Of a stretch of DNA of 64,000 nucleotides, positions 16,325-23,846 are shown one piece after another (positions within the stretch are counted from its first letter, which is position 1; each line of letters starts with the position of its first letter). The notes under the pieces were generated by a model. It had not been told where the DNA came from. It did not search any database and saw only the letters and a program-made list of their open reading frames with translations. The stretch spans positions 1 to 64,000 of the forward strand of contig JBCDBD010000012.1 in NCBI GenBank assembly GCA_039184335.1, written 5' to 3'. The translations under genes were made by a program, and so were the position numbers. This stretch comes from JBCDBD01 sp039184335 (GTDB lineage: Bacteria > Bacteroidota > Bacteroidia > Flavobacteriales > Flavobacteriaceae).

Positions 16325-16957
16325 TTAAGGAATATTCAAATATTTATGGGTCTGCAATGATACCCTCCACCTGGGGTTTTGCATCACATAGTCGACAATC
16401 AATGGCGTAACTTTCTCACGTACGCTCCATTCAGGCTGCAGGTACAAGATGCAGTTTGGGCCTACTTGGGCGGCATGTTCCTCTGCAAATTTAAAATCGT
16501 GTTTGTTGTATACGATGACCTTGAGTTCATGGGCCTTTTGGTGGATATCACCCATGGGCAGTTTGTTTTTTTTGGGAGATAGGCAGATCCAGTCCCAAAC
16601 CCCGGTCAGTGGGTACGCTCCTGAGGTTTCTATATGTATTTGCAAGCCTTTTGCCTTTAAGGAATGTGTTAGCGGCCCCATATCCCAGGTCAATGGCTCC
16701 CCTCCGGTAACCACTATGGTGCTGGAATAATCGGCAGCATTGGCGATGATACTTTCAATAGCCGTAGGCGGATGGGTCTCCGCATTCCAGCTTTCTTTGA
16801 CATCACACCAGTGACAACCCACATCACAACCCCCAATTCGAATAAAATACGCTGCTGTACCCTTATGGAAACCTTCACCTTGAATGGTATAGAACTCTTC
16901 CATAAGTGGAAGCACCAACCCTTTATCCACCAAATCCATGACATTTTCTGTGACCAT
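16325..16957 (-). CDS. queE: 7-carboxy-7-deazaguanine synthase
   Basis: Radical SAM enzyme converting 6-carboxy-tetrahydropterin to 7-carboxy-7-deazaguanine in queuosine/preQ1 synthesis. The cluster-binding motif is CDVGCHWC (CX3CX2C), preceded by EEFYTIQGEGFHKGTAAYFIRIGGC, and followed by the SAM-contacting VVTGGEPL. About 210 residues. The frame opens at 16990, but a TATCTTTG box just before the ATG at 16957 decides the start. The other queuosine genes are not in the window. Confidence 0.94.
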   Translation of the reverse strand: MVTENVMDLVDKGLVLPLMEEFYTIQGEGFHKGTAAYFIRIGGCDVGCHWCDVKESWNAETHPPTAIESIIANAADYSSTIVVTGGEPLTWDMGPLTHSLKAKGLQIHIETSGAYPLTGVWDWICLSPKKNKLPMGDIHQKAHELKVIVYNKHDFKFAEEHAAQVGPNCILYLQPEWSVREKVTPLIVDYVMQNPRWRVSLQTHKYLNIP

Positions 16958-16961
16958 GGTG

Positions 16962-16969
16962 CAAAGATA
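16962..16969 (-). promoter_or_regulatory. -7 promoter box TATCTTTG for queE
   Basis: Perfect TAnnTTTG match 4 bases before the chosen ATG at 16957. Confidence 0.65.
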
Positions 16970-17002
16970 GTACCCTGCCAACTCCCCCACAAGGAGGAAA
17001 AC

Positions 17003-17488
17003 CTACTCCCTCTCGTCAAGGGAGGGTTGGGCAGGGGCCCTGACGGCAATCACATCAATTTCAATCTTGGCATTTCTGGCAAGTCCGCTCGCAGCAAAAG
17101 TGGTACGCGCAGGTTTGTTTGTAAAATATGGGACATATACCTCATTGAAGGCCCCAAAATCGTCCATGGTACTTAAGATCACAGTGCACTTTACGACATT
17201 GTCCAAGGTCATACCGTGCTGTTGCAATACCTCTTTAATGTTGTTTATGGCTTGTTTGGTCTCTGCCTTGATACCCCCAACAACCATGGTTCTCGTACTA
17301 TGGTCCATACCGATCTGTCCGGCCAAGAAGAAAAGGTTGCCCGCCTCAACAGCATCGCTAAAAGGTGCATTCTGCTTCTTTACTTCGTGGGACTTGTGAA
17401 AAGTGATTTCTGTTTCTTCTTGGGAATAGGTGAATTTTATGGCCCCGACCATTAAAACAGTAAGTAAAAAATATCGAAATGGTTTCAT
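17003..17488 (-). CDS. RidA/YjgF-family protein with signal peptide
   Basis: RidA proteins hydrolyse reactive enamine/imine intermediates. The RidA core is recognisable from residue about 35: FSDAVEAGNLFFLAGQIG, then VVKCTVILSTMDDFGAFNEVY, and the signature KPARTTFAASGLARNAKIEID with the conserved Arg. Unlike the usual 125-residue cytosolic form, this one starts with MKPFRYFLLTVLMVGAIKFTYSQ, a signal peptide, so it is exported. The last nine residues and the stop lie in a GC-rich repeat-like tract. The frame extends to a TTG at 17512, but a -7 box TAATTTTG overlaps that codon, favouring the ATG at 17488. Confidence 0.88.
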   Translation of the reverse strand: MKPFRYFLLTVLMVGAIKFTYSQEETEITFHKSHEVKKQNAPFSDAVEAGNLFFLAGQIGMDHSTRTMVVGGIKAETKQAINNIKEVLQQHGMTLDNVVKCTVILSTMDDFGAFNEVYVPYFTNKPARTTFAASGLARNAKIEIDVIAVRAPAQPSLDERE

Positions 17489-17509
17489 AGCCGTATTTTT
17501 AGATTTGCT

Positions 17510-17517
17510 CAAAATTA
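17510..17517 (-). promoter_or_regulatory. -7 promoter box TAATTTTG for the RidA-family gene
   Basis: TAnnTTTG match 21 bases before the ATG at 17488; it overlaps the alternative TTG start and so argues against it. Confidence 0.5.
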
Positions 17518-17544
17518 CCCTATTTTTATCGGAAATTGAATCTG

Positions 17545-19059
17545 ATGCGCAACAAGGAAGATTTCTTTGCCCATATCGAGAAAGGGTATGCCACCACAGG
17601 GGAACATCTCACTTTCGGTGCGGGCATGGTCGATGGTAAAACTGTGAAAGGTGCTTTTGTAAAAGCCCCTCTCAAGACCCTCAACCGTCATGGCCTTATT
17701 GCAGGTGCAACGGGCACGGGCAAAACAAAGACCCTACAGGTAATGGCCGAAAACCTTTCTGAAAAAGGAATTCCCGTGTTGCTGATGGACTTGAAAGGTG
17801 ATATAAGCGGTATTGCCCAACCAAGTCCGGGACATGCAAAAATCGATGAGCGTCACGAAAAAATCGGGCTTCCCTTTGAAGCCAAGGGATTTCCTGTTGA
17901 AATACTGACCCTTTCTGAACAGGACGGGGTACGATTACGGGCCACGGTATCGGAATTTGGACCGGTCTTGCTTTCCCGGATTTTAGACCTCACCGTCACC
18001 CAAGAAGGTATTGTTGCCGTGGTCTTTAAATATTGTGATGACAATAAACTCCCTTTACTGGACTTAAAGGATTTTAAGAAGGTGCTGCAATATGCGACTG
18101 GGGAAGGGAAGAAAGAATTTCAAGCTGCTTACGGACGTATCTCTACCAGTTCAACGGGCACCATCTTACGAAAGATCATAGAACTGGAGCAACAGGGGGC
18201 TGAACAATTTTTCGGCGAAAAATCGTTTGAGGTGGATGATTTGGTCCGGATAAACGAAAATGGCCTTGGTTATATCAACATCATCCGCTTGACCGACATA
18301 CAGGACCGCCCCAAATTGTTCTCTACCTTTATGTTGAGCTTGCTCGCCGAAATTTATTCCACATTTCCTGAACAGGGTGATAGTGATCGGCCCGAATTGA
18401 TCTTATTTATTGACGAGGCCCATCTGATCTTTAAGGAAGCTTCAAAAGCACTTTTAGAACAGATTGAAAGCATCGTAAAATTGATACGCTCGAAAGGTAT
18501 TGGGCTGTACTTCGTCACCCAAAACCCTACCGATGTGCCCGATGCGGTTTTGTCACAGTTGGGGCTGAAAGTGCAACATGCCCTTCGCGCTTTCACCGCA
18601 AAAGACAGAAAGGCCATTAAACTCACCGCAGAAAACTACCCCGATTCTGAATTCTATAACACAAAAAAGGTGTTGACTTCACTGGGTATTGGCGAAGCCC
18701 TGATTTCGGCCCTGGATGAAAAAGGACGACCTACCCCATTGGCCGCGACCCTACTCCGTGCACCGATGAGCCGTATGGACGTGCTGACCGATAGTGAACT
18801 CAAAGAAGCCATAAGCACATCGAAACTGGTCAAAAAATACAATGATGACATCGACAGGGAAAGCGCATACGAAATCTTGAACGATAAAATCGTACAAGCC
18901 GAACGGGAAGCCGAAAAAGAGAAGGAACGAAAAGCAACTACTAGAAAAAGAACCACATCATCACGAAGAAGTACACGAATGAACCCCGTAGTGAAAGTGT
19001 TGACCAGTGCCACTTTCATACGTGGGGTCCTCGGGGTTTTGAAAAAAGTGATCCGATAA
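17545..19059 (+). CDS. HerA-like helicase/ATPase (DUF853)
   Basis: An AAA-type ATPase of about 504 residues. Walker A is AGATGTGKTKT near residue 55 and Walker B is LILFIDEAHLIF near residue 290; the region VTQNPTDVPDAVLSQLG matches the HerA/DUF853 sensor region. The C-terminal 60 residues are a charged Arg/Lys/Glu-rich stretch. The family is a relative of the DNA-translocating HerA/FtsK group; physiological role unknown. A TTG at 17536 is in frame, but the ATG at 17545 fits the family start (MRNKEDFFAHIEKGY). The lipoprotein gene follows after 8 bases. Confidence 0.9.
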   Translation: MRNKEDFFAHIEKGYATTGEHLTFGAGMVDGKTVKGAFVKAPLKTLNRHGLIAGATGTGKTKTLQVMAENLSEKGIPVLLMDLKGDISGIAQPSPGHAKIDERHEKIGLPFEAKGFPVEILTLSEQDGVRLRATVSEFGPVLLSRILDLTVTQEGIVAVVFKYCDDNKLPLLDLKDFKKVLQYATGEGKKEFQAAYGRISTSSTGTILRKIIELEQQGAEQFFGEKSFEVDDLVRINENGLGYINIIRLTDIQDRPKLFSTFMLSLLAEIYSTFPEQGDSDRPELILFIDEAHLIFKEASKALLEQIESIVKLIRSKGIGLYFVTQNPTDVPDAVLSQLGLKVQHALRAFTAKDRKAIKLTAENYPDSEFYNTKKVLTSLGIGEALISALDEKGRPTPLAATLLRAPMSRMDVLTDSELKEAISTSKLVKKYNDDIDRESAYEILNDKIVQAEREAEKEKERKATTRKRTTSSRRSTRMNPVVKVLTSATFIRGVLGVLKKVIR

Positions 19060-19067
19060 CAAGCCAG

Positions 19068-19622
19068 ATGAAAAAAATTACCGCGGTAATAGCCGTTTTG
19101 ATATGTTTATGGTGTGTGCAGTGCGCCGAAAAGGACACCACTTTTTTGATAACCCCTGAAAGGGTGGGTAAACTGGACAAGATCAGTTTGGTCAGCGACC
19201 TTGATTTGATCTACGCAAATGATTCTGTGGTCAAAGACACTTTTCGCCTCAACGTAGGATCAAAGACCAGAAAAATAAAGATTTATGAAAAGGGGGGGAA
19301 ACACTTATTGACCTTGACACCTAATCAAGATAGCATCCCCACCATTGAAAACATACAGATTTTCGATCCACGCTTTCGCACCGCAAAGGGTATCGGTCTA
19401 AACGCCAACTTTAAGAAAATTCAAACCAACCATTCCATCAAAAAGATAGTGACCACACTCCACAGTGTTGTCATCTTTTTAAAGGACAGTGACATGTATT
19501 TCACCATCGACAAGCGTGAATTGCCGGCAAACCTTCGGTTCACCACATCATCCATAGAAGCTGTTCAAATACCCGATGAAGCCAAGATCAAATACTTTAT
19601 GATCGGTTGGGACCAAAATTAA
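19068..19622 (+). CDS. Hypothetical lipoprotein
   Basis: A 184-residue protein with a lipoprotein signal (MKKITAVIAVLICLWCVQCAEKD). The mature part is predicted to be beta-rich and basic, with no motif I recognise. It follows the HerA-like ATPase gene by 8 bases on the same strand and so is likely cotranscribed, although the two act in different compartments. Confidence 0.75.
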   Translation: MKKITAVIAVLICLWCVQCAEKDTTFLITPERVGKLDKISLVSDLDLIYANDSVVKDTFRLNVGSKTRKIKIYEKGGKHLLTLTPNQDSIPTIENIQIFDPRFRTAKGIGLNANFKKIQTNHSIKKIVTTLHSVVIFLKDSDMYFTIDKRELPANLRFTTSSIEAVQIPDEAKIKYFMIGWDQN

Positions 19623-19706
19623 ACCGATTTCCGCACTTGTTAATTTATTCCCAACCAGTAGCTTTCTGTTTTTCGTTTTGGCTATTTTATTGCAAAACCT
19701 GCCAAA

Positions 19707-20678
19707 ATGAAAACAAGATTTTTTACTGTACTGGCCTATTTTTTAATATTGTCAACCCATGGCCAATATCCTTTTGAACCTTCAATTGTGCATCCTTTCG
19801 GACTCCCAAACCCTGATGCACCAAAAGAGCTTTTGGATTTTGCCCCATTGATAGGAGAGTGCAACTGTACCTCTCAAGTGCGCAAAGCCGATCAAACTTG
19901 GGCCGAACCAGTACCTATGACCTGGCGGTTCAAATACATTATGAACGGGATGGCCATACAGGATGAAACCCTGAAAACAGATGGCACCTATTCAGGAAGT
20001 ATACGACAGTTTATTCCTGATAGTACACGTTGGTACGTGCACTACTATAGTTTTCAATCACCTTCGACCAGCTTGCCGACATGGGAAGGCAACAGAACAA
20101 CGGATGGAAAAATCGTGCTTTACCGTGAACAAAAGGCACCGAACGGTATGGACGGTTCGTATCGACTTACTTTTTATGCCATTAACGAGCAAGGTTTCAA
20201 ATGGATTGGGGAATGGGTGGATCCCACGGCATCTGTTGTTTTTCCAACGTGGAAGATTGATTGCAGTAATGGAAAAATGGCTTCGAAATCGAAACATGAA
20301 ATGGACAAAGCAAAGATCATTGAAGCATCTAACAACTTTTCAAAAGCGTACCGAAATGCCGATTTGGAGGCTCTTATGAATGTGTATACCGAAGACGCAA
20401 AAATATTTCCAACACGCCTTGACATTTTAGAGGGTGAGCAACTAAAGGAATATTGGACACCTAAAGACAACGGTTATAAAATTGTTCATCATAAAATCAC
20501 TTCTGAACAGCTCCAGTTTTTTGGCAATTATGCACATGACTATGGCTACTATGAAGGAAAGACCCAAAAACCTGATGGTACTGTCAATGATTGGAAAGGA
20601 AAATATGTGGTCATTTGGCGGAAAGAAAACGATCAATGGAAAATGTACCTTGATATCTGGAATGGGATCAACAACTAA
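19707..20678 (+). CDS. Secreted DUF1579-like plus SnoaL-like (DUF4440) two-domain protein
   Basis: Signal peptide of about 19 residues (ends in STHGQ), then residues about 45-190 resemble a DUF1579-type calycin barrel (FAPLIGECNCTSQV, then GTYSGSIRQFIPDSTRWYV, KWIGEWVDP). Residues about 205-320 are a SnoaL/DUF4440 cone-like fold (ASNNFSKAYRNADLEALMNVYTEDAKIFP, YVVIWRKENDQWKMYLDIWN). Both are ligand-binding folds with no proven reaction here. A stand-alone gene convergent with the HxlR regulator; their stops overlap by 4 bases. Confidence 0.8.
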   Translation: MKTRFFTVLAYFLILSTHGQYPFEPSIVHPFGLPNPDAPKELLDFAPLIGECNCTSQVRKADQTWAEPVPMTWRFKYIMNGMAIQDETLKTDGTYSGSIRQFIPDSTRWYVHYYSFQSPSTSLPTWEGNRTTDGKIVLYREQKAPNGMDGSYRLTFYAINEQGFKWIGEWVDPTASVVFPTWKIDCSNGKMASKSKHEMDKAKIIEASNNFSKAYRNADLEALMNVYTEDAKIFPTRLDILEGEQLKEYWTPKDNGYKIVHHKITSEQLQFFGNYAHDYGYYEGKTQKPDGTVNDWKGKYVVIWRKENDQWKMYLDIWNGINN

Positions 20679-21097
20679 GCTAGGCCATACTTTTCACGAT
20701 TGGCCAGCACTTTTGGACTGTTCTGTTGCATCCATTCTGTAAGTTCAAGTAACCGTTCTACATACGACTTGCCAAAATCGGTCAGACGGTATTCAACCCG
20801 TATGGGAACTTCGGCATAAGCCTTTCGAGAAATATAGCCATCGCCCTCAAGCACTTTCAGGCGTTGGCTCAAGACCTTGTTCGAAATACCGTACACGTAT
20901 TTCTTTAGCTTATTGAAACGAAGCACTGGAAAATAGCCCAACCACAAAATGATCAAAATACTCCACTGATCAGAGGCCACCGACATCACGTCGCGTACCG
21001 GACATAGTTCAGGAGGGTGCTTGTAATCGAGATGCCCAAACATTTTTTCTAACTTTTCTACAGTACTAATCGCTTGATTTTCAGTTACAGTTTCCAT
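20675..21097 (-). CDS. HxlR-family winged-helix transcriptional regulator
   Basis: The HxlR core runs from CPVRDVMSVASDQWSILIIL through NKLKKYVYGISNKVLSQRLKVLEGDGYISR to VEYRLTDFGKSY, with a Cys in the usual N-terminal position that serves as a redox sensor in some relatives. 140 residues from the ATG at 21097; the frame continues to 21214, but that extension is hydrophobic, crosses the promoter region and overlaps the divergent gene. Divergent from the alpha/beta hydrolase gene, which it may regulate through the GTTAC/GTAAC inverted repeat. Confidence 0.88.
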   Translation of the reverse strand: METVTENQAISTVEKLEKMFGHLDYKHPPELCPVRDVMSVASDQWSILIILWLGYFPVLRFNKLKKYVYGISNKVLSQRLKVLEGDGYISRKAYAEVPIRVEYRLTDFGKSYVERLLELTEWMQQNSPKVLANREKYGLA

Positions 21098-21176
21098 GAT
21101 TTCACTTGGTTTTGAATGGGTGACCCCTTTTATGCTATGAAATGAATACGTATTTTTAGTTTCAATTAAAGAGTAA

Positions 21177-21191
21177 GTTACAAAAAGTAAC
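21177..21191. promoter_or_regulatory. Inverted repeat GTTAC-N5-GTAAC, candidate HxlR operator
   Basis: Five-base arms around AAAAA, ending 3 bases before the hydrolase ATG at 21195 and 80 bases upstream of the HxlR gene start. Confidence 0.45.
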
Positions 21192-21194
21192 CAA

Positions 21195-22034
21195 ATGAAA
21201 AAACTGATTGCCAAAGCTCTTCCCCTGATCTACGGAAAATATTTTAACCTCATTGCTTTAGTATGCCCTAAAAAAGCCGCAGAAAAAGCATTTACCCTTT
21301 TTTGCACCATACGAAAAGGTAGGGTACTGCCCAGACAAAAAGACTTTTTAGATAATGCCAAAGCTGATGTGTTGCCCAGTGCAGGACATCAAATTCAAAC
21401 TTATCAATGGCCAGGCAAAAAAGAAACCGTTCTTTTGGTACATGGGTGGGAGAGCAATGCGTTTAGGTGGCGTAATTTGATAGAAAAACTTAGAGCGGCC
21501 GATTTTAATGTTGTCGCATTTGACGCACCAGGCCACGGCAACTCTTCAGGGCAAATGCTCTATGTACCACTTTATAGTGATTGTTTGCAAGATGTGATAC
21601 AAAAGTACGACCCCAAGTATCTTGTCGGCCATTCGGTCGGGGGAATGACCATTTTATACAATGATCACAAAAACCAAAATGCAAAAATCGAAAAAATGGT
21701 GACCATTGGCTCCCCGTCAGAGTTTTATGAAATCATGGACCATTTTCAAGATGTATTGAAATTCAACCATCATGTCATGAAAGCGCTTGATGCTTACGTT
21801 TTTGAACGCTTTGCCATGCATATCAACGATTTTTCATCTTCGGTCTTTGTGGGTTCAAACACTAAAAAGGGATTGCTCTTTCATGACCGGTTGGACCAAT
21901 TGGCACCTTACCACGCCTCTGAAAAAGTACATAAAGACTGGAAAGGCAGCAGGCTTGTATCAACGGAAGGATTGGGTCATTCGATGCACCAGGAAGAAGT
22001 GAACGACCAAATCATTGAATTTTTGGAGACTTAA
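21195..22034 (+). CDS. Alpha/beta hydrolase
   Basis: A 279-residue hydrolase-fold protein: oxyanion-hole strand VLLVHGWESNAFRW, VVAFDAPGHGNSSG, nucleophile elbow GHSVGG with Ser, and a C-terminal His in EGLGHSMHQEE. No signal peptide was identified; the N-terminus is basic and slightly hydrophobic (KKLIAKALPLIYGKYFNLIA). Ester or lactone substrates are possible; nothing narrows it. Divergent from the HxlR regulator, and 34 bases before the VOC gene, probably cotranscribed with it. Confidence 0.88.
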   Translation: MKKLIAKALPLIYGKYFNLIALVCPKKAAEKAFTLFCTIRKGRVLPRQKDFLDNAKADVLPSAGHQIQTYQWPGKKETVLLVHGWESNAFRWRNLIEKLRAADFNVVAFDAPGHGNSSGQMLYVPLYSDCLQDVIQKYDPKYLVGHSVGGMTILYNDHKNQNAKIEKMVTIGSPSEFYEIMDHFQDVLKFNHHVMKALDAYVFERFAMHINDFSSSVFVGSNTKKGLLFHDRLDQLAPYHASEKVHKDWKGSRLVSTEGLGHSMHQEEVNDQIIEFLET

Positions 22035-22068
22035 AAAAGATACGCTAATTTTCAACAAAGTATAGCTC

Positions 22069-22491
22069 ATGCATACCATCACTCCTTTTCATGTTGCGAT
22101 TCCGGTTCACAACCTCGATGAATGTCGAACTTTTTACCGTGACGTTCTTGGTTGTGAAGAAGGTCGCAGCAGTGACCATTGGGTTGATTTTAATCTGTTT
22201 GGGCACCAAGTGGTCATTCACTATAAACCCAAGTCACAGGAACAACTGCATACCAATGCCGTAGATGGAAAAAATGTTCCCGTACCCCATTATGGTGTGG
22301 TATTGCCCTGGAAGACCTTTCATTCCTTTTCAAGGGAACTGCAAAACAAAAAGGTCAATTTCATCATCGAACCGTATATTCGATTTCAGGGCGAGGTGGG
22401 AGAGCAGGCTACCATGTTCTTTTTAGACCCTGCGGGAAATGCCCTGGAATTCAAGGCTTTTAAAGATATGTCGCAACTTTTTGAAAAATAG
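22069..22491 (+). CDS. VOC-family (glyoxalase/dioxygenase-like) protein
   Basis: 140 residues with two beta-alpha-beta-beta-beta repeats: first PFHVAIPVHNLDECRTFYRDVLGC, second YGVVLPWKTFHSFSRELQNKK to MFFLDPAGNALEFKAF. Metal-binding candidates are His in FHVAIPV, His in PHYGV and Glu in LEFK. Homologs are annotated as glyoxalase/bleomycin-resistance/dioxygenase-like; exact reaction unknown. Confidence 0.85.
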   Translation: MHTITPFHVAIPVHNLDECRTFYRDVLGCEEGRSSDHWVDFNLFGHQVVIHYKPKSQEQLHTNAVDGKNVPVPHYGVVLPWKTFHSFSRELQNKKVNFIIEPYIRFQGEVGEQATMFFLDPAGNALEFKAFKDMSQLFEK

Positions 22492-22540
22492 TCGCCAATC
22501 CTACTTTTTCGAAAGCCGAAGATTCACATCTCCCTCGGCC

Positions 22541-22909
22541 TCAATTTTCGGGCAATCCTTCACTAACCCATTGATCAACAATATTTCTTGTGGCTACGGG
22601 TAAGAGACCATCTTGGGGCATGGGGTTTGCCGTACTGTTTATTCTTCCCACCAAATCCCTAGTCTCCACTGAACTAACTACATCTTCATAGGTGGTCAGG
22701 GGCATGGGGGCCCCATTTGTGGGTGGGTTTGAATGGCATGATGTACAAGAGGCCGACATAATTGGCCGAATATCATCGTCATAGGTAACGGTAACCGATA
22801 CCCCATCATCATCTTCTATTTGCACTAAATCATCTTCGCTATCGTTCGAACAGGCATTGCCCAAAACAAGACAAAAGGCCAAGAGTGCAGGTTTCATAAG
22901 GTTTTTCAT
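22541..22909 (-). CDS. Lipoprotein with single CxxCH heme motif
   Basis: 122 residues: lipoprotein signal (MKNLMKPALLAFCLVLGNACSND), an Asp/Glu-rich stretch, then YDDDIRPIMSASCTSCHSNP with one c-type heme attachment site (CTSCH), and PMPLTTYEDV with a downstream Met-containing NPMPQDG that could supply the axial ligand. It resembles the haem-binding proteins that occur beside outer-membrane or periplasmic redox systems in Flavobacteriia. The frame opens 7 codons earlier, but the Lys-starting signal peptide fixes the ATG at 22909. Downstream bases up to about 22500 look like a remnant of another reading frame. Confidence 0.8.
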   Translation of the reverse strand: MKNLMKPALLAFCLVLGNACSNDSEDDLVQIEDDDGVSVTVTYDDDIRPIMSASCTSCHSNPPTNGAPMPLTTYEDVVSSVETRDLVGRINSTANPMPQDGLLPVATRNIVDQWVSEGLPEN

Positions 22910-23228
22910 AGCAGACCATTTTAAAAACATATACCAAAATCAAAAGTTCAAAGTAAAATCTATCGATTTACCATTTGAGCTTTACTTTCATTGCTTTGCC
23001 CTAGGAAAAAGAACACTACTTACCATAACGACAGGTACAGTACTTTATTTTTTAACATTTATGGTTATTTCTACGCACCCCATAAGGATATCGGTAAAGC
23101 AACGTCAGCATTTGTGACCAATGTTCCGACCCAAATAAAAGCCTTTGGGACACCCCTGCACAAACTTCAAAAAAAATGATGGTTAAAGTGTTTGAGGTAA
23201 AGGCTTCACATGCATTTTACATGTGGTG
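22910..23228. other. Intergenic stretch with no recognisable gene
   Basis: About 320 AT-rich bases between the heme lipoprotein and the DUF2306 pseudogene. A 62-codon plus-strand frame (22991-23179) has no recognisable family and no convincing promoter. The block may be decayed sequence. Confidence 0.5.
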
Positions 23229-23845
23229 TTAGCCCAAGACCAAGCCCTTTTTCTTTACCCATAAGTAGGCAAAGACCATATTTGGAACCCAGCACAACCA
23301 TGCCACCACTTTGTAGGCCGGCAAAAATCCACCGAATGTGATGGTCAATGGGCAGCCAAGCCTAAGGTGACTGCTGCAAAACAAGCAGCATAACTATAGG
23401 CCATCATACCTTGATGTAGTGACACATCTTTTCTGCGAATGGCAACGTATGCCCGAAGCGTTGTGTACAACTAGATGCATCCCAAACTGATGAACCCAAA
23501 AGAGGCAATCCATCCTACTGTGGCGAAAAAACCAATATACACTGCACAAACACCACTTAAAAAGACCGGGAAGACATAGATTTTTCCAAGATTTTTGTGA
23601 AGTGCAAGCTTCTTTGTCCGTAGTTTTTTGCTAAACTGCGACCATCCGGGTCATCAACGCAATTCCCCCGAAAACAATATGCCCATAAAACCCGGTGTTC
23701 CATTGGGTGTGCTTGACAATAGCACAACTAATTTAGAGTTCAAAAGACCAACTGTTCCATCGGTCAAAAGGTACATTAACGGATACAACCCCACGCCCAT
23801 AGCCAAAAAGGTGAAGACCAACCAGACCATTCTAATTGTCCTCAT
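23229..23845 (-). pseudogene. DUF2306 membrane protein, broken by frameshifts
   Basis: Read on the minus strand, three frames together give one DUF2306 protein. The first 63 codons (from the ATG at 23845) open with MRTIRMVWLVFTFLAMG and run to a premature stop at 23654. A second frame continues HKNLGKIYVFPVFLSGVCAV, then TTLRAYVAIRRKDVSLHQG and MAYSYAACFAAVTL, interrupted by an in-frame stop. A third frame ends the protein with PLTITFGGFLPAYKVVAW and FAYLWVKKKGLVLG before the TAA at 23229. The order and the RAYxAIRR-x-HxxxM-x-SYA-x-FAAVTLR signature are those of intact DUF2306 proteins. At least two frameshifts and one stop show decay, or sequencing error. Confidence 0.8.
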
Positions 23846-23846
23846 T

